From NCBI GenBank assembly GCA_945860205.1, contig CAMARK010000042.1, forward strand, positions 1-39,334: a DNA stretch of 39,334 nucleotides. The letters run 5' to 3'. The translations under genes were made by a program, and so were the position numbers. This DNA comes from Reyranella massiliensis 521 (GTDB lineage Bacteria; Pseudomonadota; Alphaproteobacteria; Reyranellales; Reyranellaceae). A model generated the notes under the pieces. It was given only the letters and a program-made list of their open reading frames with translations. It had not been told where the DNA came from and ran no database searches. Shown here one piece after another: positions 9,226-16,019 of the stretch; the stretch's first letter is position 1, and each line of letters begins with the position of its first letter.

Positions 9226-9372
9226 CGATCGCTCCCGAACACTGAAATAAGGGCCGCACCGTAGGCCGTTGCCCGGGGCCAAGCCATTGCGATTACTCGC
9301 AAATTCCAGGACGCGAGGCCGCCGGACGCATGCCGATCAATGTTCTCTCTTTATTCTCAAGGATTTATTCAG

Positions 9373-9378
9373 TATACT
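9373..9378 (+). promoter_or_regulatory. predicted -10 element (TATACT) for the 151-residue orphan gene
   Basis: TATACT matches the sigma-70 -10 consensus at five of six bases and lies in a locally AT-rich stretch (about 9345-9395), unusual for this GC-rich window. A weak -35 candidate (TTTATT) sits 17 nt upstream. Transcription would begin near 9385, giving a leader of about 27 nt. Confidence 0.4.
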
Positions 9379-9411
9379 TGAACTAATATTTCAGAACGAA
9401 AGACATTTCCC

Positions 9412-9867
9412 ATGAGCCCTTCGGTCCCCTCCGATAGCTCGACCATCGATACGGCGTTTCTCGTCGGTCCTGAATTGGTCGAGTTCGATCGCCATGACCT
9501 TCCCATCTACGCCACCCTCGACTCGCGCTGGGCCGATGCCGGCCTCGACACGCCCTCGTATGGCGCTTCGCTCGACCGACTGTTCGGCGAACCCGGCGCC
9601 ATCTTCGTAAGCGGCCCGATCGGCGCCGAGGAACAGGCGGCCGCCCTCGCGGCGACGGCCTTGCCCCAGGAGGATCCGCTGGTCGTCCTGGGCGGCCTGT
9701 CCGATGGGCTGATCCTGCCCGCCTCTGAGAGCAGTGACGCGCTCGCCATGCCGTCGGGCGCCCAGCAGGCGCCGGAGATCGTGACGATCTTCGATGTCGG
9801 CATCGATTCCTTTGCCGTGGTGCATCTGCATGATGGCGACGCCTGGGCCTTCGCCTACACCGCCTGA
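9412..9867 (+). CDS. hypothetical protein, 151 residues, unrecognised
   Basis: I do not recognise this protein. It is acidic, soluble-looking, has no signal peptide or membrane helix and no cysteine. Two stretches look like strand-turn units: GPELVEFDRHDLPIYATLD near the start and EIVTIFDVGIDSFAVVHLHD near the end. Codon use has the strong G/C third-position bias of neighbouring genes, supporting a real gene. There is no clear Shine-Dalgarno before the ATG, only AACGAAAG about 10 nt upstream, so initiation may be on a short or weakly structured leader. Its own AT-rich promoter region suggests monocistronic expression. Confidence 0.6.
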   Translation: MSPSVPSDSSTIDTAFLVGPELVEFDRHDLPIYATLDSRWADAGLDTPSYGASLDRLFGEPGAIFVSGPIGAEEQAAALAATALPQEDPLVVLGGLSDGLILPASESSDALAMPSGAQQAPEIVTIFDVGIDSFAVVHLHDGDAWAFAYTA

Positions 9868-9933
9868 GTGGACCATTTCCTGCCTCGGCTGAACGGGGTT
9901 TGTTTGTCCAGGGTCAGTGTCTGACATTCGACC

Positions 9934-10410
9934 TCAAGTCGTTGAAGCAACACCCGAATCGCCGCCGCGCCTGCCACGGAATTCACGACTTCGCTTTTTG
10001 GAATGCGTGTCTGAAAAAGTGACTCCGATTTCGGCGTGGTAGCGGGCCATCCGGACCTCCGCTTCGCGCAAGCGCTTCGCCAGATCGCATTCGGCCGGAC
10101 CAGAATTTGGTGCCGGCGACCCAAAAATCTCCTGACGGACCGCCCGATGCGCGGCGGTCGGCCGGTAGCGGTAGACGATGCGCTCGCGACCGAGCAGGGC
10201 GCGCTCCATGAGCTCGTCGTGTAAAAGATCGGCCGCCTGGGAGGCGGCCTTTTTCCAGCGGCGTGCGAAATCGGCATCACGGGCGCGCCAGCGATAGGCC
10301 AGGCGCCGGTCGAGACCGGCCGCGCGGCAGGCCGCGGCGACATTGCAGGTCTTGGCGAGGGTGCGCAGGAAACGGCCCTGCCGCGTCCACGGCAAAGTGG
10401 GTGTGGTCAT
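9934..10410 (-). CDS. orphan HTH protein resembling phage terminase small subunit
   Basis: The 158-residue protein begins FLRTLAKTCNVAAACRAAG with a following LDRRLAYRWRARD, a helix-turn-helix typical of terminase small-subunit-like DNA-binding proteins. Next come a helical stretch with HDELMERALLGRERIV, a region that in relatives precedes oligomerisation, and a basic C-terminal tail (KKRSREFRGRRGG). The ATG at 10410 has AGGAC about 8 nt upstream; the open frame continues upstream but overlaps a terminator hairpin, so the longer start is rejected. No other phage gene is nearby, so this is a domesticated or stand-alone copy rather than a prophage. Confidence 0.65.
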   Translation of the reverse strand: MTTPTLPWTRQGRFLRTLAKTCNVAAACRAAGLDRRLAYRWRARDADFARRWKKAASQAADLLHDELMERALLGRERIVYRYRPTAAHRAVRQEIFGSPAPNSGPAECDLAKRLREAEVRMARYHAEIGVTFSDTHSKKRSREFRGRRGGDSGVASTT

Positions 10411-10433
10411 GTGAAATGTCCTGTTCAGGCAAA

Positions 10434-10457
10434 GAAAAACGCCCGACGGAGCGGGCG
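10434..10457 (-). terminator. intrinsic terminator in the leader of the HTH gene
   Basis: On the minus strand CGCCCG (10452-10457) pairs with CGGGCG (10440-10445) around a 6-nt loop and is followed by TTTTTC. It lies only about 24 nt upstream of the ATG at 10410. The next gene upstream (at 10660) is on the plus strand, so the only minus-strand transcript it could end is the leader of the HTH gene itself. Confidence 0.65.
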
Positions 10458-10472
10458 GAGTAAACTCCGCCC
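10453..10472 (-). promoter_or_regulatory. competing hairpin overlapping the terminator (antiterminator-like)
   Basis: GGGCGGAG (10453-10460) and CTCCGCCC (10465-10472) form a perfect 8-bp stem with a 4-nt loop. This stem shares bases 10453-10457 with the terminator stem, so the two cannot form together. That is the geometry of an attenuator; the sensed signal is unknown. Confidence 0.45.
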
Positions 10473-10568
10473 CGTGATCCGCGGGCGTCTGGGAGGACGG
10501 CGAACAAGGCCCATCCTGACGAGAAATATGGCCCAAACCTGCTGAACTTGCAAATTTGGCTTATGTGC

Positions 10569-10588
10569 GCGCCTGCGGCGGCAGGCGC
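10569..10588. repeat. inverted repeat in the divergent spacer
   Basis: GCGCCTGC and GCAGGCGC form an 8-bp stem with a 4-nt loop, midway between the divergent genes at 10410 and 10660. It could be a protein-binding palindrome or the 5' leader of one of them. The rest of the 249-base spacer holds the attenuator described separately and no further gene. Confidence 0.35.
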
Positions 10589-10659
10589 ATATCGACGGAC
10601 GGCCAAAAGGCGTAAGGGTATCCTCCGGTCCACAGTGGGTCGCAGAAACGGGAGTTCGC

Positions 10660-10929
10660 ATGACCTACAGGCTTTGGTGGACCGTGGGCTACGTCTGCAC
10701 CTCCGAAAAGGAGTTCCTGGCCGCCAAGCACCGCCTGCTGCCCGCGACTTACGAGATGCTGGACGATGCGCTGCGCCGGGCCAACCAGGTCGGCCAGGCC
10801 GGCGGCGTCGCCTGGCTGATCGAAGGCGACGACAAGACCCGGCTCAGCCGGGCCGCCATCGAGCGGACGATCGAGAAGCGCGGCAGCGAACTGGTGGTGC
10901 AGCCCGCGACCGGTAACGCGGGGCGGTAA
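10660..10929 (+). CDS. small hypothetical protein, 89 residues
   Basis: Function unknown. The N-terminus (TYRLWWTVGYVCTSEKEF) is aromatic-rich; the rest is helical and charged, with no signal peptide or clear membrane span. CGGGAG 5 nt before the ATG supports the start, and codon use matches the neighbourhood. It is divergent from the HTH gene and convergent with the amidohydrolase gene, so it stands alone. The short segment after it carries a near-repeat of AACGCGGGGCG with no obvious meaning. Confidence 0.6.
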   Translation: MTYRLWWTVGYVCTSEKEFLAAKHRLLPATYEMLDDALRRANQVGQAGGVAWLIEGDDKTRLSRAAIERTIEKRGSELVVQPATGNAGR

Positions 10930-10950
10930 CGCCGCCAATAACGCGGGGCG

Positions 10951-12144
10951 CTAGGCCGCGTCGCCCAACTCGAGCTGGACGAGGTTCATCCAGTAGGCCG
11001 CCCCGGTCGTCAGGATCTTGTCGTTGAAGTCGTAGAGCGGCGAATGCACGTTGTGGCAGCCGCCTTCGATCGTGCCGCCGTTGCCGATCATGATGTAGGC
11101 ACCCGGCTTCTTCTCCAGCATGAAGGCGAAATCCTCGGCGCCGGCGATCGGCTGCGTGTTGGCCTCGACATTCTCCCGACCGACCGTCGCCGCCGCAGCC
11201 TCGACCGCAATCGACGTCTGCTCCGCCGCGTTGATCAACGCCGGATAGCGACGGTGATACTTGCTCTCCGCCGCGCAGCCGCCGGCTTGCGCAATGCCTG
11301 CCGCGACCTCGGCCAGACGGCGCTCCAGCAGCGACCGCACGCCGGGTGAGAAGCTGCGCGCCGTGCCCTTGATCAGCACCTCCGACGGAATGACGTTGGG
11401 CGAGCCCGCCGTGCCGCCCGCGATGTGGCCGACACTCAACACCGCCGCCTGGGCGGGCGGCACGTTGCGGCCGACGATGCCCTGGATCGCCACGATGAAT
11501 TGCGCCGCGACAAAGGTCGGGTCGGTGCCGCGGTCGGGCATGGCGCCATGGCCGCCGGTGCCCTTGAAGGTGACTTCCCAGCTATCGGACGAGGCGAGCA
11601 TCGCGCCGGGACGGATGGCGAAGTGGCCGACCGGGAAACCCGGCATGTTGTGCATGCCGTAGACGACGTCGCAGGGGAACTTGTCGAACAGGCCTTCCTC
11701 GATCATCACGCGCGCGCCGCCCAGCCCCTCTTCGGCGGGCTGAAAGATGAAATGCACCGTGCCGGCGAAGTCGGGCGCCGCCGCGAGCTGCTTGGCCGCG
11801 CCCAGCAGCATGGTGGTGTGACCGTCATGGCCGCAGGCATGCATCTTGTTGGGCACCGACGAGGTGTAGTCGAAGTCGTTCTTCTCCTGCAGGTGCAGCG
11901 CGTCCATGTCGGCGCGCAGACCGATCGTCTTCTGCCCCGGCCGGTTGCCCTTCAGGGTGCCGACGACGCCCGTCGTGGCCAGGCCGCGATGGATCTTGAT
12001 GCCCCAGGACGTGAGCTTGTCGGCCACGATCTGCGAGGTCCGCTCCTCCTCGAACGCCGTCTCGGGATGGCGATGGATGTCGCGGCGGATGGCGGTGAGG
12101 TCAGCCATGTCGGCGGCCAGGAGATCGGGGGTGTAACGGGTCAT
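10951..12144 (-). CDS. M20 family amidohydrolase (HipO/AbgB-like)
   Basis: A cytoplasmic metallo-amidohydrolase of the M20D group, which cleaves N-acyl amino acids such as hippurate or N-acetyl-amino acids. The 397-residue protein has the metal-site motifs MHACGHDGHTTMLLG (near residue 105), the catalytic glutamates in PAEEGLGGARVMIEEG (near 138), HNMPG, and the C-terminal GAEDFAFML. There is no signal peptide. No good Shine-Dalgarno precedes the ATG at 12144, and an intrinsic terminator ends only about 27 nt upstream on the same strand, so expression may depend on readthrough or a very short leader. The natural substrate cannot be told from sequence. Confidence 0.92.
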   Translation of the reverse strand: MTRYTPDLLAADMADLTAIRRDIHRHPETAFEEERTSQIVADKLTSWGIKIHRGLATTGVVGTLKGNRPGQKTIGLRADMDALHLQEKNDFDYTSSVPNKMHACGHDGHTTMLLGAAKQLAAAPDFAGTVHFIFQPAEEGLGGARVMIEEGLFDKFPCDVVYGMHNMPGFPVGHFAIRPGAMLASSDSWEVTFKGTGGHGAMPDRGTDPTFVAAQFIVAIQGIVGRNVPPAQAAVLSVGHIAGGTAGSPNVIPSEVLIKGTARSFSPGVRSLLERRLAEVAAGIAQAGGCAAESKYHRRYPALINAAEQTSIAVEAAAATVGRENVEANTQPIAGAEDFAFMLEKKPGAYIMIGNGGTIEGGCHNVHSPLYDFNDKILTTGAAYWMNLVQLELGDAA

Positions 12145-12170
12145 GGCCGGAGACTACTGGTGCCCGGCGC

Positions 12171-12207
12171 AAAAGAAAACGGCGAAGCCGGTTGCCCGAC
12201 TTCGCCG
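12171..12207 (-). terminator. strong intrinsic terminator upstream of the M20 amidohydrolase gene
   Basis: On the minus strand CGGCGAAG pairs with CTTCGCCG (8 bp), extended inside by CGG/CCG around a 4-nt loop, and is followed by TTTTCTTTT. Its orientation means a minus-strand transcript from the 12.2-12.7 kb region ends here, just before the ATG at 12144. Confidence 0.75.
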
Positions 12208-12340
12208 CTTCATACGTCCCTGAAAGAACGCTCGTCACGTTCCTCCGCGGGGCGCGGTCCAACGTAGCCCTGGAAGGACCACGAAGGGCTAGTGAAGTTG
12301 CGAGATCCCCGCTCGCCATCACCATCCTCGGGTGCAGACC

Positions 12341-12356
12341 GTCCATGCGCATGGAC
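12341..12356. repeat. perfect 16-base palindrome
   Basis: GTCCATGC followed by GCATGGAC is an exact 16-base palindrome inside the gene-free region. It could be a dimer-binding operator or the tip of a hairpin in the minus-strand transcript. Confidence 0.4.
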
Positions 12357-12734
12357 TTTCCACAACGAGTCCCCGGCCGCTTTTTCCTGCCAGCGCCTCC
12401 CTCGCGAAGGGGGCGCATCGTCCCGTCGGACGAGTTCGCAGGGCACTCCGAGAACCCTTCAGCGGCTTTCGCCACCGCGAGAAACCTTTCGGTCCCTCTC
12501 CGCGTGATGCGACCACCACGCTTCGTTGAGAGAAATCTTCTGCCTCGACGCGCAAGCTCGCAAGCGCGGTTTAATTGGCTTTCCGGTGGATTGGATGGAA
12601 AACGTGGATTGAATCCGGCGCACCACAAGGGAGTGTGGTGCAAGGCCGTCGACGCGCTAAGCCTCGCCACGCCCGTTGTGCGCACCGCTTGCATCCTGCA
12701 GAGTCTGCTGCTCCTTCGCCCGTGATGATCGGCC

Positions 12735-13541
12735 ATGACAGAGTCCGCCAAGCCCGCCGGGGCAAAACCCCGTCTCTATCAAACCCCGTCGTCCTACTAT
12801 TCGATGATCGCGCGCCTCGCGCTCGCCGAAGGCGGCATTGCTCACGATCACGTCTTCGTCGACATCCATTTCCGGCTGAGCCAGCAGCAACCGGACTATG
12901 TGCGGATCAATCCGGGCATGACCGTGCCGACACTGATGCTGGCCGATCGTATCCTCGATCAAAGTCGTGACATCGCCGAGTATTCGCTCGGCTCGACGCC
13001 CGACCGTGAGACGAAAACCTGGCTCGACCTTCACTACGGCTATCCGATCGAGGAATTGACGTTCGGCGGGATTCTCGCCCGCAATCCCCTGGCGCGGATC
13101 ATGATCCCGAAGCGGCTCGAGGCGACCCGCCGCCAACTCCTCGCCCTTGCCGCCAAAAATCCCGATCTCGCTTCCGTCTACGAGGCGCGCGCCGCGGTCT
13201 TTGCCGAGCGCGTCAGAACCTTCGAGCCTGATGCCGTCGTAAAGCTTTCGGAGCGGCGTCGCACTGAGGCCATCGGTTTCATGGACCGGCTTGAGCAGAC
13301 GCTGCGCGATGGCCGTGCGGCATTGGTACCGCCCGCCTATGGCGTCGCCGATGTCGTCTGGACCGTGTTTCTCGGGCGCATGGAATTCGCCGGTCTCGGC
13401 GCAGAGATCCGCAAGCGGCCGGCGCTCGCGCGCTACTGGGGCGCCATGCAGGCGCGTCCCAGCTTTTCCGCTGCGGATGTCTGGACGAAGTTTCATGTCG
13501 GCCGCCTGATCGGCGGGATTCTGGGCATCGGCAGAGGGTGA
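12735..13541 (+). CDS. glutathione S-transferase family protein
   Basis: The 268-residue protein has an N-terminal thioredoxin-like GST domain (PRLYQTPSSYYSMIARLALAE, then PGMTVPTLML and SRDIAEY, the glutathione-contact stretches) and an all-helical C-terminal domain. These enzymes conjugate or reduce electrophiles with glutathione; the exact substrate is unknown. No strong Shine-Dalgarno precedes the ATG. It lies 64 nt upstream of hisA in the same direction but is not a usual histidine-operon member, so the neighbourhood looks rearranged. Confidence 0.8.
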   Translation: MTESAKPAGAKPRLYQTPSSYYSMIARLALAEGGIAHDHVFVDIHFRLSQQQPDYVRINPGMTVPTLMLADRILDQSRDIAEYSLGSTPDRETKTWLDLHYGYPIEELTFGGILARNPLARIMIPKRLEATRRQLLALAAKNPDLASVYEARAAVFAERVRTFEPDAVVKLSERRRTEAIGFMDRLEQTLRDGRAALVPPAYGVADVVWTVFLGRMEFAGLGAEIRKRPALARYWGAMQARPSFSAADVWTKFHVGRLIGGILGIGRG

Positions 13542-13605
13542 CGGCGAACGGGGTGGCGTGACGCCGGATGACAGGCGAAGAAGGCCGCGCTAAACCCCCG
13601 CCGCC

Positions 13606-14334
13606 ATGATCCTGTTTCCCGCCATCGATCTCAAGGACGGCAAGTGCGTTCGCCTGCTGCGGGGCGACATGGCACGGGCCACGGTGTTCAACGACAGCCC
13701 GGCTGCACAGGCCAAGGCTTTCGCCCAGGCCGGCTGCGAATGGCTGCATCTCGTCGACCTCAACGGCGCCGTCGAGGGCCATCCGGTGAACCGCGCCGCG
13801 GTGGTCGAGATCCTTAAGGAGATCAAAGTGCCGGCGCAGCTCGGCGGCGGCATCCGCACCATCGAAAGCATTTCCCAGTGGTTCGACGCCGGCGTGAGCC
13901 GCGTCATCCTGGGCACGGTCGCGGTCAAGGAACCGGGCCTGGTCAAGGCCGCCTGCAAGCAGTGGCCGGGCAAGATCGCGGTCGGCATTGACGCCCGCGA
14001 GGGCATGGTCGCGGTCGACGGTTGGACCAAGCAGAGCACGGTGCGCGCGCTCGACCTGGCACTCCGCTTCGAGGATGCCGGTGTGGCCGCCATCATCTAC
14101 ACCGACATCGACCGCGACGGCGCCATGGGCGGCGTCAACGTCGACGCCACGGTGACCCTGGCCCAGCATCTCACGACGCCGGTGATCGCCTCGGGTGGCG
14201 TGAGTTCGCTCGACGACCTGCGCGAACTGCGGCCGGCCGAGGAGCACGGCATCGTGGGCGCCATCGTCGGTCGCGCTCTTTATGACGGCCGCGTGACAGT
14301 GCCCGACGCCATCCGCGTCCTCCGGGGCGAGTGA
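13606..14334 (+). CDS. hisA: ProFAR isomerase HisA
   Basis: HisA catalyses the Amadori isomerisation of ProFAR to PRFAR in histidine biosynthesis. The 242-residue (beta/alpha)8 barrel shows the catalytic first aspartate in [18 protein letters not shown], the second catalytic aspartate region GIDAREG, the phosphate motif [10 protein letters not shown] in the first half and [10 protein letters not shown] in the second. Its stop overlaps the hisF ATG by 4 nt, so the two are translationally coupled. hisB and hisH, often just upstream in alphaproteobacteria, are absent; a GST gene occupies that place. Confidence 0.97.
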   Translation: MILFPAIDLKDGKCVRLLRGDMARATVFNDSPAAQAKAFAQAGCEWLHLVDLNGAVEGHPVNRAAVVEILKEIKVPAQLGGGIRTIESISQWFDAGVSRVILGTVAVKEPGLVKAACKQWPGKIAVGIDAREGMVAVDGWTKQSTVRALDLALRFEDAGVAAIIYTDIDRDGAMGGVNVDATVTLAQHLTTPVIASGGVSSLDDLRELRPAEEHGIVGAIVGRALYDGRVTVPDAIRVLRGE

Positions 14335-15107
14335 TGCTGAAAGTCCGCATCATCCCCTGCCTCGATGTGAAAGATGGCCGCGTCGTTAAGGGCGTGCAGT
14401 TCGAGTCCTTGCGCGACGCCGGCGATCCGGTCGAGCAGGCCCGCATATATGACGCCGCCGGCGCCGACGAGCTCACCTTCCTCGACATCACGGCCAGCCA
14501 CGAGAATCGCGACACCATCCTCGACGTCGTCGGCCGCACGGCGGAACAGTGCTTCATGCCGCTGACCGTGGGCGGCGGCGTGCGCACCATCGAGGACATC
14601 CGCCGCCTGCTGCTGGCCGGCGCCGACAAGGTGGGGATCAACTCCGCCGCGGTGACGCGGCCGGAGTTCGTCAAGGAAGCCGCCGAGAAGTACGGCGACC
14701 AGTGCATCGTGGTGTCGATCGACTCCCGGCAGACCGCTCCCGGCAAATGGGAGGTCTTCACCCATGGCGGGCGCAAGGGCACGGGCCTCGACACGCTGGA
14801 CTGGGCGCGTCGCATGGCACAGTCGGGCGCGGGCGAGCTGCTAATCACCTCGATGGACCGCGACGGCACCAAGTCCGGCTTCGACCTGGAACTCACCCGG
14901 GCGATCTCCGACGCCGTGCCAGTGCCGGTGGTGGCCTCGGGCGGCGTTGGCACGCTTGACGACCTGCTCGACGGCGTCACCAAGGGCGGCGCCTCAGCCG
15001 TGCTGGCCGCCTCGATCTTCCATTTCGGCGAGTTCACCATCGCCCAGGCGAAGGAACATCTCGCCCGTGCCGGCGTGCCGATACGACAAATCTCGCGCGC
15101 GGCATGA
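14331..15107 (+). CDS. hisF: imidazole glycerol phosphate synthase, cyclase subunit HisF
   Basis: HisF closes the imidazole ring with ammonia supplied by HisH, giving IGP and AICAR. The 258-residue barrel has the catalytic Asp11 region [15 protein letters not shown], the phosphate-binding [10 protein letters not shown], the second Asp in [17 protein letters not shown], and [11 protein letters not shown]. It overlaps hisA by 4 nt. The partner hisH is not in the window and must lie elsewhere. The 91-nt gap before hisE holds only a short GC hairpin. Confidence 0.97.
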   Translation: MMLKVRIIPCLDVKDGRVVKGVQFESLRDAGDPVEQARIYDAAGADELTFLDITASHENRDTILDVVGRTAEQCFMPLTVGGGVRTIEDIRRLLLAGADKVGINSAAVTRPEFVKEAAEKYGDQCIVVSIDSRQTAPGKWEVFTHGGRKGTGLDTLDWARRMAQSGAGELLITSMDRDGTKSGFDLELTRAISDAVPVPVVASGGVGTLDDLLDGVTKGGASAVLAASIFHFGEFTIAQAKEHLARAGVPIRQISRAA

Positions 15108-15198
15108 AATTGGCGTAAAATGACCGCAGCGCCCGACCAAGAGGCGCCAGGATCGCGTAGGTCCGCCCTTCCCCCGGGCGGCGGAGTTCTCCCCCTCG

Positions 15199-15585
15199 AT
15201 GGCCAAAGACAAGAAAGCCAAGAAGAAGGCGTCGAAGAAAAGACGCCATGACGATGTCGCGAGTGTCGACGAGCACGTGCTCGACCGACTCTATGTCGTG
15301 ATCGACAGCCGCAAGGGCGCCGACCCCGAGTCCTCCTATACGGCCCGCCTGTTCAGCCGCGGCCGTGCCCAGATCGCCAAGAAGCTGGGCGAGGAAGTCG
15401 TCGAAGCGCTGATCGAGGGCATCAAGGGCGACCGACCGAAGCTCGTCGCCGAAAGCGCCGACATGCTCTACCACCTGCTGACCCTGTGGGCCGCGACCAA
15501 TGTGAAGCCCAAGGCCGTGTGGACCGAGCTGGCGCGCCGCGAGGGCCTGTCGGGCATCGCCGAGAAGGCAAGCCGCAAGAGATAG
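15199..15585 (+). CDS. hisE: phosphoribosyl-ATP diphosphatase HisE with Lys-rich N-terminal arm
   Basis: HisE hydrolyses phosphoribosyl-ATP to phosphoribosyl-AMP in the second step of histidine synthesis. The all-alpha MazG-like core runs from about residue 27, with the metal-binding helices KLGEEVVEALIEG and LVAESADMLYHLLTLW. The first 20 residues (KDKKAKKKASKKRRHDD) form a strongly basic arm that makes the protein 128 residues instead of the usual 100-110. The arm starts at the only ATG near the core; its role is unknown. Same strand as hisA-hisF and followed by a HIT gene, as in many alphaproteobacteria. Confidence 0.93.
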   Translation: MAKDKKAKKKASKKRRHDDVASVDEHVLDRLYVVIDSRKGADPESSYTARLFSRGRAQIAKKLGEEVVEALIEGIKGDRPKLVAESADMLYHLLTLWAATNVKPKAVWTELARREGLSGIAEKASRKR

Positions 15586-15632
15586 CGACCTTCGGTATAG
15601 TCGTCGGGACGACAATGGCTCCGGAGGCCGTC

Positions 15633-16019
15633 ATGCCTGCCTACGATCGCAACAACGTCTTCGCGCGCATCCTGCGCGGAGAGTTGCCGTGCAAGAAAGT
15701 CCACGAGGATGCCTTCGCGCTGGCCTTCCACGACATCAACCCGCTGGCGCCGGTACATGTGCTGGTGATCCCCAAGGGCGAATATGTCAGCCAGGCGGAC
15801 TTCTGCGCCGAGGCGCCGCCGGAACTGCTGGTCGGTTTCTGGCGGGCGGTGGCGAAAGTCGCCCGGGATCTCGGCCTCGAACCCGAGGGCTACCGCATGG
15901 TCGCGAACCACGGGCCCAATGGCGGCCAGCTCGTGTTCCATTTTCATGTCCATCTCTTCGGCGGCCGCTCGATGAGCCCGCGCATGGGCAACACACCAAG
16001 GCCGGAAAGCCGCGAATGA
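15633..16019 (+). CDS. HIT family (histidine triad) nucleotide hydrolase
   Basis: HIT proteins hydrolyse nucleoside phosphoramidates and related adenylated compounds. The 128-residue protein shows the catalytic triad motif HFHVHLFGG near residue 110, preceded by VANHGPNGGQLVFH, and the N-terminal strand FARILRGELPCKKVHED. The ATG at 15633 has GGAGG 6 nt upstream, better than the ATG at 15615. It follows hisE by 47 nt and overlaps the next gene by 4 nt (ATGA), so it is coupled to the hydrolase downstream. Confidence 0.93.
   Translation: MPAYDRNNVFARILRGELPCKKVHEDAFALAFHDINPLAPVHVLVIPKGEYVSQADFCAEAPPELLVGFWRAVAKVARDLGLEPEGYRMVANHGPNGGQLVFHFHVHLFGGRSMSPRMGNTPRPESRE

Larger units (their letters stand above)
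12145..12734. other. about 590 bp without a recognisable gene; structured, with minus-strand terminator
   Basis: No reading frame here resembles a known protein, although long open frames exist on both strands as expected at high GC. Structural elements seen: a minus-strand intrinsic terminator (12171-12207), a perfect 16-base palindrome (12341-12356), a hairpin at 12393-12416, and GCACCACA/TGTGGTGC arms at about 12621-12642. Read on the minus strand, one frame has a short run with a Trp-Trp pair (NEAWWSHH), a TGA, then an open stretch to the terminator. The region could encode a structured RNA or a long leader of the amidohydrolase gene. I could not match it to RNase P RNA, tmRNA, SRP RNA or a known riboswitch. 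Confidence 0.4.

Noticed and set aside
9934..10536. Possible prophage because of the terminase-like gene
   Set aside because: No integrase, capsid, portal or large terminase gene and no attachment repeats are present within the window.
10905..10955. Near-direct repeat of AACGCGGGGCG
   Set aside because: Only two short copies in GC-rich DNA at a convergent gene end; no mobile-element or CRISPR features.
12300..12365. GGAAAGTCC on the minus strand, recalling the P4 element of RNase P RNA
   Set aside because: The matching 3' element and surrounding conserved helices of RNase P RNA are absent.
12210..12555. Minus-strand frame with an internal TGA that could be a selenoprotein
   Set aside because: There is no selenocysteine insertion element evidence and no protein homology on either side of the TGA.
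12192..12725. Plus-strand open frame of 177 codons in the gene-free region
   Set aside because: No similarity to a known family, irregular codon use, and it runs against a clear minus-strand terminator; overlapping frames of similar length exist on the other strand.
12661..12735. Minus-strand GCGAAGGAGCAGCAGACTCT resembling part of a glycine riboswitch
   Set aside because: Only the short segment around GAAGGAGCA and ACTCT resembles the consensus; the upstream GGAGAGA element is missing, the CAGG segment has an insertion, and no glycine-related gene follows on that strand.
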